DNA of 9,251 nt from positions 1-9,251 of the forward strand of contig CANHBU010000047.1 in the NCBI GenBank assembly GCA_947458345.1, written 5' to 3'. The stretch is from Comamonadaceae bacterium. Its GTDB lineage: Bacteria > Pseudomonadota > Gammaproteobacteria > Burkholderiales > Burkholderiaceae_C. A program made the position numbers and the translations under genes. This document shows positions 1 to 7,427 of this stretch, one piece after another; the stretch's first letter is position 1, and every line of letters begins with the position of its first letter. The notes below the pieces were generated by a model. That model made no database searches, was not told where the DNA came from, and was given only the letters and a program-made list of their open reading frames with translations.

Positions 1-641
<641 letters not shown>

Positions 642-672
642 CCGACGGCGGGCCCTTCGGGCCCTGCTTCGC

Positions 673-708
673 AAAAAGCCTCGCTCGACTTCGAGCGGGG
701 CTTTTTTT
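673..708 (+). terminator. Rho-independent terminator after rpoC
   Basis: A 16-bp stem (673-688 with 691-706, including one G-U pair) closes on a 2-base loop and runs into seven T residues at 702-708. The 5' arm begins with five A residues, so the same structure could also terminate transcription from the opposite strand. A smaller perfect hairpin, GGGCCC-TTC-GGGCCC at 650-664, sits just before it. Together they form a strong end to the rpoBC operon. Confidence 0.93.
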
Positions 709-747
709 GTGGGTGCGCCGCTGGCAATGGGCTACAGTGAACAGATC

Positions 748-828
748 ATGCGCTGTTTTGGCACGATCTCCAACCTTGCTCCAAGCCGGTGCGCGCCCTA
801 CAGCTGCGCTCGGACCGACCGCGCCTGA
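748..828 (+). other. Possible 26-codon upstream ORF overlapping the next start (TGATG)
   Basis: An ATG at 748 opens a 26-codon frame whose TGA (826-828) overlaps the ATG at 828 of the LemA-like gene as TGATG, a geometry compatible with translational coupling. There is no convincing ribosome binding site before 748. The peptide (starting MRCFGTISNLAPSR) contains three cysteines and resembles nothing I recognise. It may be chance in a GC-rich region; the overlap with the next start is the only support. Confidence 0.2.
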
Positions 829-1385
829 TGAGCACGACCGCTTGCGTCGCTTTGCTCGCGCTGCTGCTGTTTTGGGCGGTGGGCGCGCACAACAGGCTGG
901 TTCGGCTCAACCATGTGGTGGCCGCCTGCCATGAACCGATCGATGCCCAGCTGCGTCTGCGCCAGCAGGTGCTCAAGCAGCTGCTGCAGATGAGCCGCTC
1001 CTTCGAGCCCGCAGCGGCGCTGACCGCATCGCTGGCGGCCATGCAGGTGGCCATTGACGCCCTGGCGCAGCGGCCCTCGGCGGCCGCCGCCCTGGAGCGC
1101 CTGCTCAAGGCCCAGGGCCAGCTCGATGGAGACCTGTCCGAGCTCTGGGTTTGCGCGCAGCACAGCGAGCAGGCCGACCCCGCCGCCCTTGCCCAGCTCG
1201 CGCAGTCTCTCGATCAGATTTACGAGCGGCTGGCTCTGCTGATCGAGCACCACCAAAGCAGCGTGAGCGCCTTCAATCAGGCCTTGCAGGAGTGGCCGGC
1301 CCGCCTGCTCGCACCGCTGTCTTCGCTGCAAATCCTGCCCAGCCTGCAGCCTCTGGTGCAGGCTGGGCAGGTGTGGCGCCGGTAG
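828..1385 (+). CDS. LemA-like membrane-anchored protein of unknown function
   Basis: The predicted 185-residue protein starts with a single hydrophobic segment (about residues 5-22) followed by a LemA-type pattern: HNRLVRLNHVVAACHEPIDA, then QLRLRQQVLKQL. LemA proteins usually have YN-LV-LRN, W--ID-QL-RR at this place, and here the conserved Trp is replaced by Cys. Near the end, SAFNQALQEWPARLLAPL resembles the LemA motif YN--V--FP---LA. The body is predicted to be almost entirely helical and rich in Ala, Leu and Gln, as expected for the LemA helical bundle. The role of LemA proteins is poorly known, and I assign no reaction. The start is uncertain: ATG 828 puts the membrane segment right at the N-terminus, while GTG 789 would add 13 residues; neither has a good ribosome binding site. 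The gene stands alone, with rpoC's terminator before it and a cytochrome gene 168 bases after it. Confidence 0.72.
   Translation: MSTTACVALLALLLFWAVGAHNRLVRLNHVVAACHEPIDAQLRLRQQVLKQLLQMSRSFEPAAALTASLAAMQVAIDALAQRPSAAAALERLLKAQGQLDGDLSELWVCAQHSEQADPAALAQLAQSLDQIYERLALLIEHHQSSVSAFNQALQEWPARLLAPLSSLQILPSLQPLVQAGQVWRR
1334..1371 (+). repeat. 15-bp perfect inverted repeat with 8-base loop inside the 3' end of the LemA-like gene
   Basis: CCTGCCCAGCCTGCA (1334-1348) pairs without mismatch with TGCAGGCTGGGCAGG (1357-1371) around the loop GCCTCTGG. It ends 11 bases before the stop codon (1383-1385). There is no T tract after it, so it is not a standard intrinsic terminator. It could stabilise the mRNA 3' end, pause transcription or help Rho-dependent ending, or it may follow from the repeated Leu-Gln codons. 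Confidence 0.75.
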
Positions 1386-1448
1386 CGCTTGGGCCTGCCG
1401 CGCCAGCACTGGTGGATTACCCGGTCTTTTGTTGAGATGGCTTGCGGA

Positions 1449-1454
1449 TATAGT
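1449..1454 (+). promoter_or_regulatory. Possible -10 element (TATAGT) ahead of the sulfide dehydrogenase genes
   Basis: TATAGT differs from the sigma-70 -10 consensus by one base and lies about 100 bases before the cytochrome start, in the 168-base gap after the LemA-like gene. The local sequence 1421-1462 is much more A/T-rich than its surroundings. No good -35 hexamer is visible at the right distance; the best is a T-rich stretch at 1427-1432. The gap holds no gene. Confidence 0.25.
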
Positions 1455-1540
1455 TGGTTTAGTGGGCTGGCCCTGTGTTCGATGAGCGAGCAAGTGGGCC
1501 TTCGCCCGCAGGGCAGCCCTGATTTGATGGGCCCAACCAA

Positions 1541-1546
1541 AGGAGA
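1541..1546 (+). promoter_or_regulatory. Ribosome binding site AGGAGA that fixes the cytochrome start
   Basis: AGGAGA lies 7 bases before ATG 1554. The reading frame is open back to 1389, but only the 1554 start has a Shine-Dalgarno site and gives a clean signal peptide at the N-terminus, so 1554 is the start used here. Confidence 0.85.
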
Positions 1547-1553
1547 CGCATCC

Positions 1554-1877
1554 ATGATTTCACGCTTTCGGTCAGCTGCGCTGGCCTGCTTTGTCGCTCT
1601 GGCCGCTGGCGCCGCCGTCGCCCAGGGCGCCTCGCCCCAGGAGGCGCTTTACATCAAGTCATTGGCCGCCACCTGTGCCAACTGCCACGGCACGGCCGGT
1701 CAGGCGGTGGCCGGGTCGGCCAACGCGAGCCTGGCCGGTCGGACCGACATCGCCGCCCAGATGAAGGCCTTCAAGAGTGGCGCCCGTCCTGCCACGGTCA
1801 TGCACCAGCTGGCCAAGGGCTACAGCGACGCGCAGATCGAGGTCATTGCCGCCTACTTTGCGGCTCAGAAGAAATAA
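1554..1877 (+). CDS. fccA: Monoheme c-type cytochrome, probable cytochrome subunit of flavocytochrome c sulfide dehydrogenase
   Basis: This 107-residue periplasmic cytochrome c would take electrons from the sulfide-oxidising flavoprotein encoded next to it and pass them to the respiratory chain. Residues 1-23 form a Sec signal peptide (positive N-terminus, hydrophobic core, cleavage after AVA). A single heme-attachment motif CANCH is at 41-45, followed by GTAG typical of the c4/c553 class. Met83 in VMHQLAKGYSD is the likely distal heme ligand, and the end (IEVIAAYFAAQKK) is the usual class I C-terminal helix. Only one heme motif is present, whereas the Allochromatium vinosum subunit has two; monoheme versions are known in Chlorobium. 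The TAA stop lies only 10 bases before the flavoprotein start and touches its ribosome binding site, so the two are one operon. Cytochrome identity is certain; assignment as FccA rests on the neighbour. Confidence 0.9.
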   Translation: MISRFRSAALACFVALAAGAAVAQGASPQEALYIKSLAATCANCHGTAGQAVAGSANASLAGRTDIAAQMKAFKSGARPATVMHQLAKGYSDAQIEVIAAYFAAQKK

Positions 1878-1881
1878 GGAG
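1876..1881 (+). promoter_or_regulatory. Ribosome binding site AAGGAG that fixes the flavoprotein start
   Basis: AAGGAG overlaps the last two bases of the cytochrome stop codon and is 6 bases before ATG 1888. The frame is open back to 1777 inside the cytochrome gene, but only the 1888 start yields a twin-arginine signal at the N-terminus. The overlap suggests coupled translation of the two subunits. Confidence 0.85.
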
Positions 1882-1887
1882 CCGTCC

Positions 1888-3177
1888 ATGAAGTCGCAAC
1901 ACATTTCTCGCCGTGGCGTGCTGCACAGCGCCGCCGCCCTGAGCCTGCTGGGCCTGACGGGCTGCGCCACCACCTCAATCCCGCAACGCGCCAAGGTGGT
2001 GGTGGTTGGCGGCGGTTACGGCGGCGCCACCGCCGCCAAGTATGTGCGCTGGCTGTCGGACTACAAGATCGACGTGGTGCTCATTGAGCCGCAAGAGGCC
2101 TTCGTCTCCTGCCCGATCTCCAACTTGGTGCTCTCTGGCGTCAAGCAGATGGCCGACATCACCACGCCCTATTCGGCGCTGTCCAAGCGCCATGGGGTCA
2201 CCGTGGTCAAAGATATCGCCAAGAGCATTGACACCCGGGCCAAGACCGTGACCCTCGGTGGCGGTGCGACCATAGGCTACGACAAGCTGATTGTTTCGCC
2301 CGGCATCGACCTGCAGTTCGACACCCTCGAGGGCCTGCGCGCGGCCAATGCCTCGGGCCAGATTGTGCAGGCCTGGAAGGCCGGCCCCGAGACCGTGGCC
2401 CTGCGCCGCCAACTCGAAGCCATGCCCGATGGCGGCGTGTTTGCCATCACCATCCCCGAAGCCCCCTACCGTTGCCCGCCCGGACCCTACGAGCGCGCCA
2501 GTGTGGTGGCCGGCTACTTCAAGGCCAACAAGCCGCGCAGCAAGGTGCTCATTCTCGATGCCAACCAGGACGTGACCTCCAAGGGTCCGCTGTTCAAGCG
2601 CGTTTGGAACGAGCAGTACAAAGGCATTTTGGAGTACCGCCCGCAGCACAAGGTCACCGCGGTCGATGCCAAAGCCGGCGTGATCAAGTTTGACGTGCAA
2701 GAAGACGTCAAGGCCCAGGTGCTCAATGTGCTGCCGTCCATGCGTGCAGGGGCCATTGCGGTGCAGACCGGGCTCAACAACCTGGGCAGCAACCGCTGGT
2801 GCGGCGTGAACTACCTCAATTTCGAATCGACTGTGGCCAAGGACGTGCATGTGCTGGGCGACTCGATCCAGATTGCGCCGGCCATGCCCAAGAGCGGGCA
2901 CATGGCCAACAGCCACGGCAAGGTGGCCGCAGCGGCCATCGTGGCCGAACTCTCGGGCTGGCCGATCAACCCAGCGCCCATGCTGACCAACACCTGCTAC
3001 AGCTTCATTGACCCGAAGATGGCCATTCATGTGGCCAGCGTGCACGAGTATGTCGCGGCCGAAAAGACCTTCAAGACCGTGGCAGGCTCCGGCGGTGTGA
3101 GCACCGGTCCGACCGAGCTCGAAGGGGTCTACGCCCTGAGCTGGGCCAGCAACATCTGGGCGGACAGCCTGTCCTGA
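1888..3177 (+). CDS. fccB: Flavocytochrome c sulfide dehydrogenase, flavoprotein subunit (FccB/SoxF family)
   Basis: This 429-residue FAD protein oxidises sulfide to sulfur or polysulfide in the periplasm, with the cytochrome encoded just upstream as electron acceptor. The N-terminus has a twin-arginine signal (SRRGVL, residues 7-12) with a hydrophobic stretch ending in a lipobox-like LTGC (23-26). The dinucleotide-binding motif is VVVVGGGYGG at 37-46, and the second FAD motif VHVLGDS lies near residue 330. Cys75 (FVSCPISN) matches the cysteine that carries covalent FAD in the Allochromatium enzyme. Cys196 (YRCPPGPYERA) and Cys370 (LTNTCYS) match its redox disulfide. The C-terminal 60 residues, with GGVSTGPTELEG and YALSWASNIWADS, fit the family's own C-terminal domain. 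All key residues are present, so an active enzyme is likely. It is closer to FccB than to sulfide:quinone oxidoreductase because of the Tat signal, the C-terminal domain and the cytochrome partner. The lipobox is unusual. Confidence 0.95.
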   Translation: MKSQHISRRGVLHSAAALSLLGLTGCATTSIPQRAKVVVVGGGYGGATAAKYVRWLSDYKIDVVLIEPQEAFVSCPISNLVLSGVKQMADITTPYSALSKRHGVTVVKDIAKSIDTRAKTVTLGGGATIGYDKLIVSPGIDLQFDTLEGLRAANASGQIVQAWKAGPETVALRRQLEAMPDGGVFAITIPEAPYRCPPGPYERASVVAGYFKANKPRSKVLILDANQDVTSKGPLFKRVWNEQYKGILEYRPQHKVTAVDAKAGVIKFDVQEDVKAQVLNVLPSMRAGAIAVQTGLNNLGSNRWCGVNYLNFESTVAKDVHVLGDSIQIAPAMPKSGHMANSHGKVAAAAIVAELSGWPINPAPMLTNTCYSFIDPKMAIHVASVHEYVAAEKTFKTVAGSGGVSTGPTELEGVYALSWASNIWADSLS

Positions 3178-3215
3178 AGCCCGCAACAGAGCGGCCCGCA
3201 AGGTCGGCGCTGGCC

Positions 3216-4544
3216 TTGAGCGTGACCGAAGCCGCACCGGCCTTGTGGCAGCAGTTGCAGGCCACCGCGGCAGTGGTGGCCGGGGTGCGCGCAGGCCGTT
3301 CGCGCACCGCCGAGCTCGCGCTGATCGACAGCCGTTTGCGCGCGGGCGTGCAGGCGCTGTCGCTGCAGGTGCTGCGCACGCTGGGTCTGGCGCAGGCGCT
3401 GCGCGAGCAGCTTGCACGCCGGCCCCCGCCTGCGCAGGCCGATGCCCTGCTTTGCACCGCGCTGGCGCTGCTGGCCAGTGCCGATCCGATGTATGCGCCC
3501 CACACCCTGGTCAGCCAGGCGGTGGAGGCGGCCAAGCGCACGCCGCAGATCGCGCATCAGGCCGCTTTCATCAATGGCTGCCTGCGCCGCTTTCTGCGCG
3601 AGCAACCGGCGCTGCTGGCTCAGGCCCAGCAAGCTGAGGTGGCGCTTTGGAATCACCCGGCCTGGTGGATCGAGCGGCTGCGCCAGGACCACCCCGAGGC
3701 CTGGCAGGCGGTGCTGACTGCCGGGCAGCAGCGCGCCCCCATCGTGCTGCGGGTCAACGAGCGCCAAGTGCCGCGCCAGCGTTATCTGCAGGCGCTTGCC
3801 GATGCCGGCGTGGCCGCCAGCGCGGTGGCCGGCTGCGGTGTGTTGCTCGAGCGCTCGCAGCCGGTGCAGCACTTGCCCGGTTATGCACAAGGCTGGTTTT
3901 CGGTGCAGGACGCGGCGGCGCAGTTGGCCGCGCCGCTCTTGCTCGCTGGCCTGGAGCCCGCAGATGGGCAGCGCTTGCGGCTGCTCGACGCCTGCGCCGC
4001 GCCGGGCGGCAAGACGGCCCATCTGCTCGAGCTGGCGCAGGCCGACGTGCTGGCCCTGGACGCCGACGCCGTGCGCGCCGAGCGCATCGGCGAGAACCTG
4101 GCGCGTCTGCAACTTCAGGCGCGCATTGAAGTGGCCGATGCCGCCGAGCCCTCACGCTGGTGGGATGGCCGCGCTTTTGACGCCATCTTGCTCGATGCGC
4201 CGTGTACCGCTTCGGGTATCGTGCGCCGCCATCCCGATGTGCGCTGGCTCCGACGTGCGCAGGACATCCAGGCTCTGGCGGGCCAGCAAAAGCGGCTGCT
4301 CGGTGCGCTGTGGCCGCTGGTGCGCCCCGGTGGCCGCCTGCTGTACTGCACCTGTTCGGTCTTCAAGGCCGAGGGTCAGGCGCAGGTGCAGGCGTTTCTT
4401 GCACGCCACAACGACGCCTGTTTGATGCCCTCGCCAGGCCATTTGTTGCCCGATGCAGCCGCAGCGGGCGGGCACTTGCCGGACAATCCCGGTCGTGAGC
4501 ACGATGGTTTCTTTTACGCCCTGCTGCAAAAGGGGCTGGGCTGA
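3216..4544 (+). CDS. rsmB: 16S rRNA (cytosine-967-C5)-methyltransferase RsmB
   Basis: This 442-residue cytoplasmic enzyme transfers a methyl group from S-adenosylmethionine to C967 of 16S rRNA. The N-terminal 150 residues form the NusB-like RNA-binding domain (for example PHTLVSQAVEAAK and FINGCLRRFLRE). The Rossmann methyltransferase part follows. The SAM-binding motif DACAAPGGKT is at 258-267. Motif IV, LDAPCTASGIVRRHPD, contains Cys330, the cysteine that helps product release. Motif VI, YCTCS, contains Cys380, the expected nucleophile. The family's closing motif EHDGFFYALLQ is at the end. Length is close to the 429 residues of the E. coli protein. The start is TTG 3216, or GTG 3222 two codons later; neither has a strong ribosome binding site. 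It begins 38 bases after fccB with no terminator between, and its 3' end overlaps the DUF4390 gene. Confidence 0.95.
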   Translation: MSVTEAAPALWQQLQATAAVVAGVRAGRSRTAELALIDSRLRAGVQALSLQVLRTLGLAQALREQLARRPPPAQADALLCTALALLASADPMYAPHTLVSQAVEAAKRTPQIAHQAAFINGCLRRFLREQPALLAQAQQAEVALWNHPAWWIERLRQDHPEAWQAVLTAGQQRAPIVLRVNERQVPRQRYLQALADAGVAASAVAGCGVLLERSQPVQHLPGYAQGWFSVQDAAAQLAAPLLLAGLEPADGQRLRLLDACAAPGGKTAHLLELAQADVLALDADAVRAERIGENLARLQLQARIEVADAAEPSRWWDGRAFDAILLDAPCTASGIVRRHPDVRWLRRAQDIQALAGQQKRLLGALWPLVRPGGRLLYCTCSVFKAEGQAQVQAFLARHNDACLMPSPGHLLPDAAAAGGHLPDNPGREHDGFFYALLQKGLG

Positions 4545-5172
4545 GCGCGGTCGAGTCAGTAAGCTGTGCGGCGCGCTTGCGCTGCTGCTGCTGTGGCTGC
4601 TGGCAGCGCCGCTGCGTGCGGCAGACGTCAGCCAGTTGCGCGTGGAGCGGGCCGACGATGGCATCTACCTGAGCGCCAGCTTGAAGCTCGAGGTGCCCCA
4701 GCCGGTCGAAGACGCCCTGCTCAAGGGCATCGCCCTCATCTTTGTGGCCGAGGTCGACATCTACCGCGAGCGTTGGTACTGGACCGACAAGCGCGTCGTG
4801 CAGGCCAGTCGCAGCATGCGTCTGGCCTACCAGCCTTTGACGCGGCGCTGGCGCCTGAGCCTGGGCGGTGTCGACACCGGCGCCCAGGGCGCCCGCGTCA
4901 ACCTGGTGCAGCAATTTGACAGCCTCAATGAAGCGGTGTCGGCCCTCGAGAGCCTGGCCCGCTGGCGCATTGCCGATGCAGCCGATATCGAGCCGGGCGC
5001 GCCGCATGTGATGGACTTTCGCTTCCGGCTCGACCCGGGCCAACTGCCCCGGCCCTTCCAGATTGGCATTGCCGGGCAAAAAGACTGGCAGATCGTTGCA
5101 GCGCGGCGCCAGAGCCTGCCGCCTGCGCGTCGCGCGGGCGAGCCCACCCCCACCGAAGGCAGCCGCCCGTGA
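4504..5172 (+). CDS. Exported DUF4390 domain protein
   Basis: This protein of about 222 residues has a signal-type N-terminus: a basic region, then CGALALLLLWLLAAPL, and a likely cleavage after LRA. The rest matches the DUF4390 family as I know it: VERADDGIYLSASLKLEVP, then a segment on a protein being made or held (KGIALIFVAEVDIYRERWYW), then LAYQPLTRRWRLSLGG, and a final DFRFRLDPGQLPRPFQIGI. The function is unknown. The family is commonly encoded between rsmB and an NtrY-type kinase in Burkholderiales, as here, which suggests a periplasmic role linked to that kinase's sensing; this is inference. ATG 4504 overlaps rsmB by 41 bases; ATG 4453 or GTG 4495 are alternatives, and no start has a good ribosome binding site. 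The stop overlaps the kinase start as GTGA (5169-5172), so translation is probably coupled. Confidence 0.85.
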   Translation: MVSFTPCCKRGWAERGRVSKLCGALALLLLWLLAAPLRAADVSQLRVERADDGIYLSASLKLEVPQPVEDALLKGIALIFVAEVDIYRERWYWTDKRVVQASRSMRLAYQPLTRRWRLSLGGVDTGAQGARVNLVQQFDSLNEAVSALESLARWRIADAADIEPGAPHVMDFRFRLDPGQLPRPFQIGIAGQKDWQIVAARRQSLPPARRAGEPTPTEGSRP

Positions 5173-7427
5173 ACAGCCCCATGCCGCCGCCCTTGCTGGC
5201 CGCCCGGCCTTGGCTCGTGGGCATAGGTCTCGGGGTGGTGGCGGCGCTGAGCTTGGTGCTGCTGTTCATGCTGGCCCAGGCCACCGGCAACCGCGAACTC
5301 TACGAGCGCTATTACGGCATCTTGTTCGTACTCAATGTGGCGGTGGCCAGCTTGCTCGCGCTGGTCATCGTCTGGGCCCTGGTGCGCATGGGCCTGCGCC
5401 TCAAGCGCGGCAAGTTTGGCAGCCGCCTGCTGCTCAAGCTGGCGGCCATTTTCGCGGTGGTGGGGCTGCTGCCGGGGCTGATGATCTACGTGGTGTCCTA
5501 CCAGTTCGTCTCGCGCTCCATTGAGAGCTGGTTCGACGTGCGCGTCGAAAGCGCCCTGGCCTCTGGCCTGCAATTGGGGCGCGTCACGCTCGAGCGGTTT
5601 GAGCTGGACCTGGGCAAGCGCACCAAGCTGCAGGCCGATCAGCTGGCCCAGGCGCCCGACTCTGTCTCTGGCCTGGGTCTGGAGCGGCTGCGCCAGCAGC
5701 TTGGCGTGGGTGAGCTGGCGCTTTGGAGCAGCGCCGGCCAGCTCGTGGCCAGTGCCAGCGATGCCCGCGGCGTCCTGCTGGCGCAGCCCGAACGCCCGAG
5801 CCCGCAGCAGATGCGGCTGGCGCGCAGCCAGGGCGTGGTCACCCAGATCGACGGGCTCGACGAGGCTTCTCCTGCGGCCTCTGGCGTCGTGCCGCGGGCC
5901 CGGGTGCGGGCGCTGGCCCTGGTCAGCAGCAGCAGTCTCGACCTGGGCGGCAGCTTGCGCTTTCTGCAGGCCAGCGAAGAACTCGCGCCCGATCTGGTGG
6001 CCAATGCGCTGGCGGTGCAGGAGGCCAACCGCGAGTACCAAGAACGCGCCCTGGCCCGCAGCGGTCTGCGCCGCATGTACATCGGCACGCTCACGCTGTC
6101 GCTTTTTCTGGCCGTCTTTGGCGCCATCTTGCTGGCGGTGATTCTGGGCACCCAGCTGGCCAAACCCTTGCTGCTCTTGGCCGAAGGCGTGCGCCAGGTG
6201 GCCCGCGGCGACCTGCGGCCCAAGGCGGCGCTGCAAACGCGCGACGAGCTCGGCGGGCTGACGCGCTCGTTTGCCGACATGACCGAGCAACTGGCCGAGG
6301 CGCGCAATGCGGTGCAGGTCAGTATGGGCGAGCTCGACGCCGCGCGCGCGAGCCTGCAGACCATCTTGGACAACCTGACGGCCGGCGTGATGGTGCTCGA
6401 TGCCCAGGGGCGTATCGTCTCCAGCAACCCGGGGGCGACCCGCATCTTGCGCGCTCCGCTGGCCGCCCATGTGGGCAACTTGCTGACCCAGGTGCCGGGC
6501 CTTGAGGGCTTTGGCGAGGGCGTGCAAGCGCAGTTTGAGTCCTACCTGCGCGAGCAGGCCGCCCATGGCCTGGAGCACTGGCAGCAATCGTTTGAGCTCC
6601 ACGGCACCAGCGACAGCGCCGTCACCCTGATTGCGCGCGGCGCCCGCATGCCCGGCACCGAAGACTGCCTGCTCGTCTTTGACGACGTCAGCGACGTGGT
6701 GTCGGCCCAGCGCGCCCAGGCCTGGGGCGAGGTGGCGCGCCGCCTGGCCCATGAAATCAAAAACCCGCTCACGCCGATTCAGCTGTCGGCCGAGCGCCTG
6801 GAGCGCAAGCTCGCCCACAAGCTCGAGCCGCCCGAGGAGCAGGTGCTGGCCAAGTCGGTCAAGACCATCGTTGACCAAGTCGATGCCATGAAGCGGCTGG
6901 TTAATGAGTTTCGCGATTTTGGCCGGCTGCCGGCCGCCGAGCTCAAGGCGGTCGACCTCAACGCCCTGGTCAGCGACGTCATGCAGCTGTATCCGCAAGA
7001 CGCCGGCGGCGTGCCCGTCCGCGTCGAGCTCGACCCCCAGGTGCCGCGCGTGCGCGGCGACGCCCAGCAGCTGCGCCAGGTGATCCACAACCTGCTGCAA
7101 AACGCGCAGGACGCGCACGAGGGCAAGAGCTTTGCGCCCGGACAGCCCGGCCCGAGCGTGCTGTTGCAAACCGAGTACGCGCCCACCAGCCGCCGGGTGC
7201 GCCTGATCGTGCGAGATCGTGGCACCGGTTTCCCCGATCACATCCTCAAGCGCGCTTTTGAGCCCTATGTCACCACCAAGGCCAAAGGCACGGGGCTGGG
7301 GCTGGCGGTGGTCAAGAAAATTGCCGACGAGCACCACGCGCGCATCGACGTCGGCAACCGGGTCAGCGAGGGCGTGCTCCAAGGCGCGCAAGTCTCGCTA
7401 TCATTCCCCACTGAGCCGGTCTCTTGA
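5169..7427 (+). CDS. ntrY: NtrY-type membrane sensor histidine kinase
   Basis: This 752-residue inner-membrane kinase autophosphorylates on His and passes the phosphate to the response regulator encoded next. Three hydrophobic segments (about residues 15-36, 50-72, 88-110) are followed by a periplasmic region (about 111-300) and a fourth membrane segment (303-327). A HAMP linker (about 328-382) and a PAS domain (about 390-510; ILDNLTAGVMVLDAQGRIV) follow. The phosphoacceptor motif RLAHEIKNPLTPI has His528. ATP-binding motifs are the N-box around HNLLQNAQDA (640-649), DRGTG (683-687) and GTGLGL (707-712). The whole layout is that of NtrY, which is known for nitrogen and redox control, but the signal for this one cannot be told from sequence. 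GTG 5169 is chosen because of the GTGA overlap with the upstream stop and a GAAGG motif about 9 bases before it. The stop codon sits in the loop of a strong hairpin. Confidence 0.93.
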   Translation: MNSPMPPPLLAARPWLVGIGLGVVAALSLVLLFMLAQATGNRELYERYYGILFVLNVAVASLLALVIVWALVRMGLRLKRGKFGSRLLLKLAAIFAVVGLLPGLMIYVVSYQFVSRSIESWFDVRVESALASGLQLGRVTLERFELDLGKRTKLQADQLAQAPDSVSGLGLERLRQQLGVGELALWSSAGQLVASASDARGVLLAQPERPSPQQMRLARSQGVVTQIDGLDEASPAASGVVPRARVRALALVSSSSLDLGGSLRFLQASEELAPDLVANALAVQEANREYQERALARSGLRRMYIGTLTLSLFLAVFGAILLAVILGTQLAKPLLLLAEGVRQVARGDLRPKAALQTRDELGGLTRSFADMTEQLAEARNAVQVSMGELDAARASLQTILDNLTAGVMVLDAQGRIVSSNPGATRILRAPLAAHVGNLLTQVPGLEGFGEGVQAQFESYLREQAAHGLEHWQQSFELHGTSDSAVTLIARGARMPGTEDCLLVFDDVSDVVSAQRAQAWGEVARRLAHEIKNPLTPIQLSAERLERKLAHKLEPPEEQVLAKSVKTIVDQVDAMKRLVNEFRDFGRLPAAELKAVDLNALVSDVMQLYPQDAGGVPVRVELDPQVPRVRGDAQQLRQVIHNLLQNAQDAHEGKSFAPGQPGPSVLLQTEYAPTSRRVRLIVRDRGTGFPDHILKRAFEPYVTTKAKGTGLGLAVVKKIADEHHARIDVGNRVSEGVLQGAQVSLSFPTEPVS

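Noticed and set aside
707..740. Promoter for the LemA-like gene built from TTGTGG (707-712) and TACAGT (733-738)
   Set aside because: The spacer is 20 bases and the first hexamer overlaps the rpoC terminator tract; support is too weak for a feature.
1888..3177. Reading the flavoprotein as sulfide:quinone oxidoreductase
   Set aside because: The Tat signal, the adjacent cytochrome c gene, the RCPPGPYERA motif and the C-terminal FCSD domain fit FccB; there is no quinone-site or membrane-binding C-terminal helix pattern that I can see.
1975..3417. Open frame of 480 codons on the minus strand opposite fccB
   Set aside because: fccB on the plus strand has every family motif; the antisense translation is low-complexity Gly/His/Ala-rich and unlike any protein I know.
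3129..4155. Several frames of 70-330 codons overlapping rsmB on both strands
   Set aside because: RsmB has its N-terminal domain and motifs I, IV and VI in one frame; the others are out-of-frame readings rich in Arg, Ala and Pro.
4827..7391. Open frame of 854 codons on the minus strand opposite the DUF4390 and kinase genes
   Set aside because: It is antisense to a complete NtrY-type kinase with all motifs. Its translation is rich in His, Gln, Ala and Arg with no recognisable domain, as expected for the reverse frame of high-GC coding DNA.
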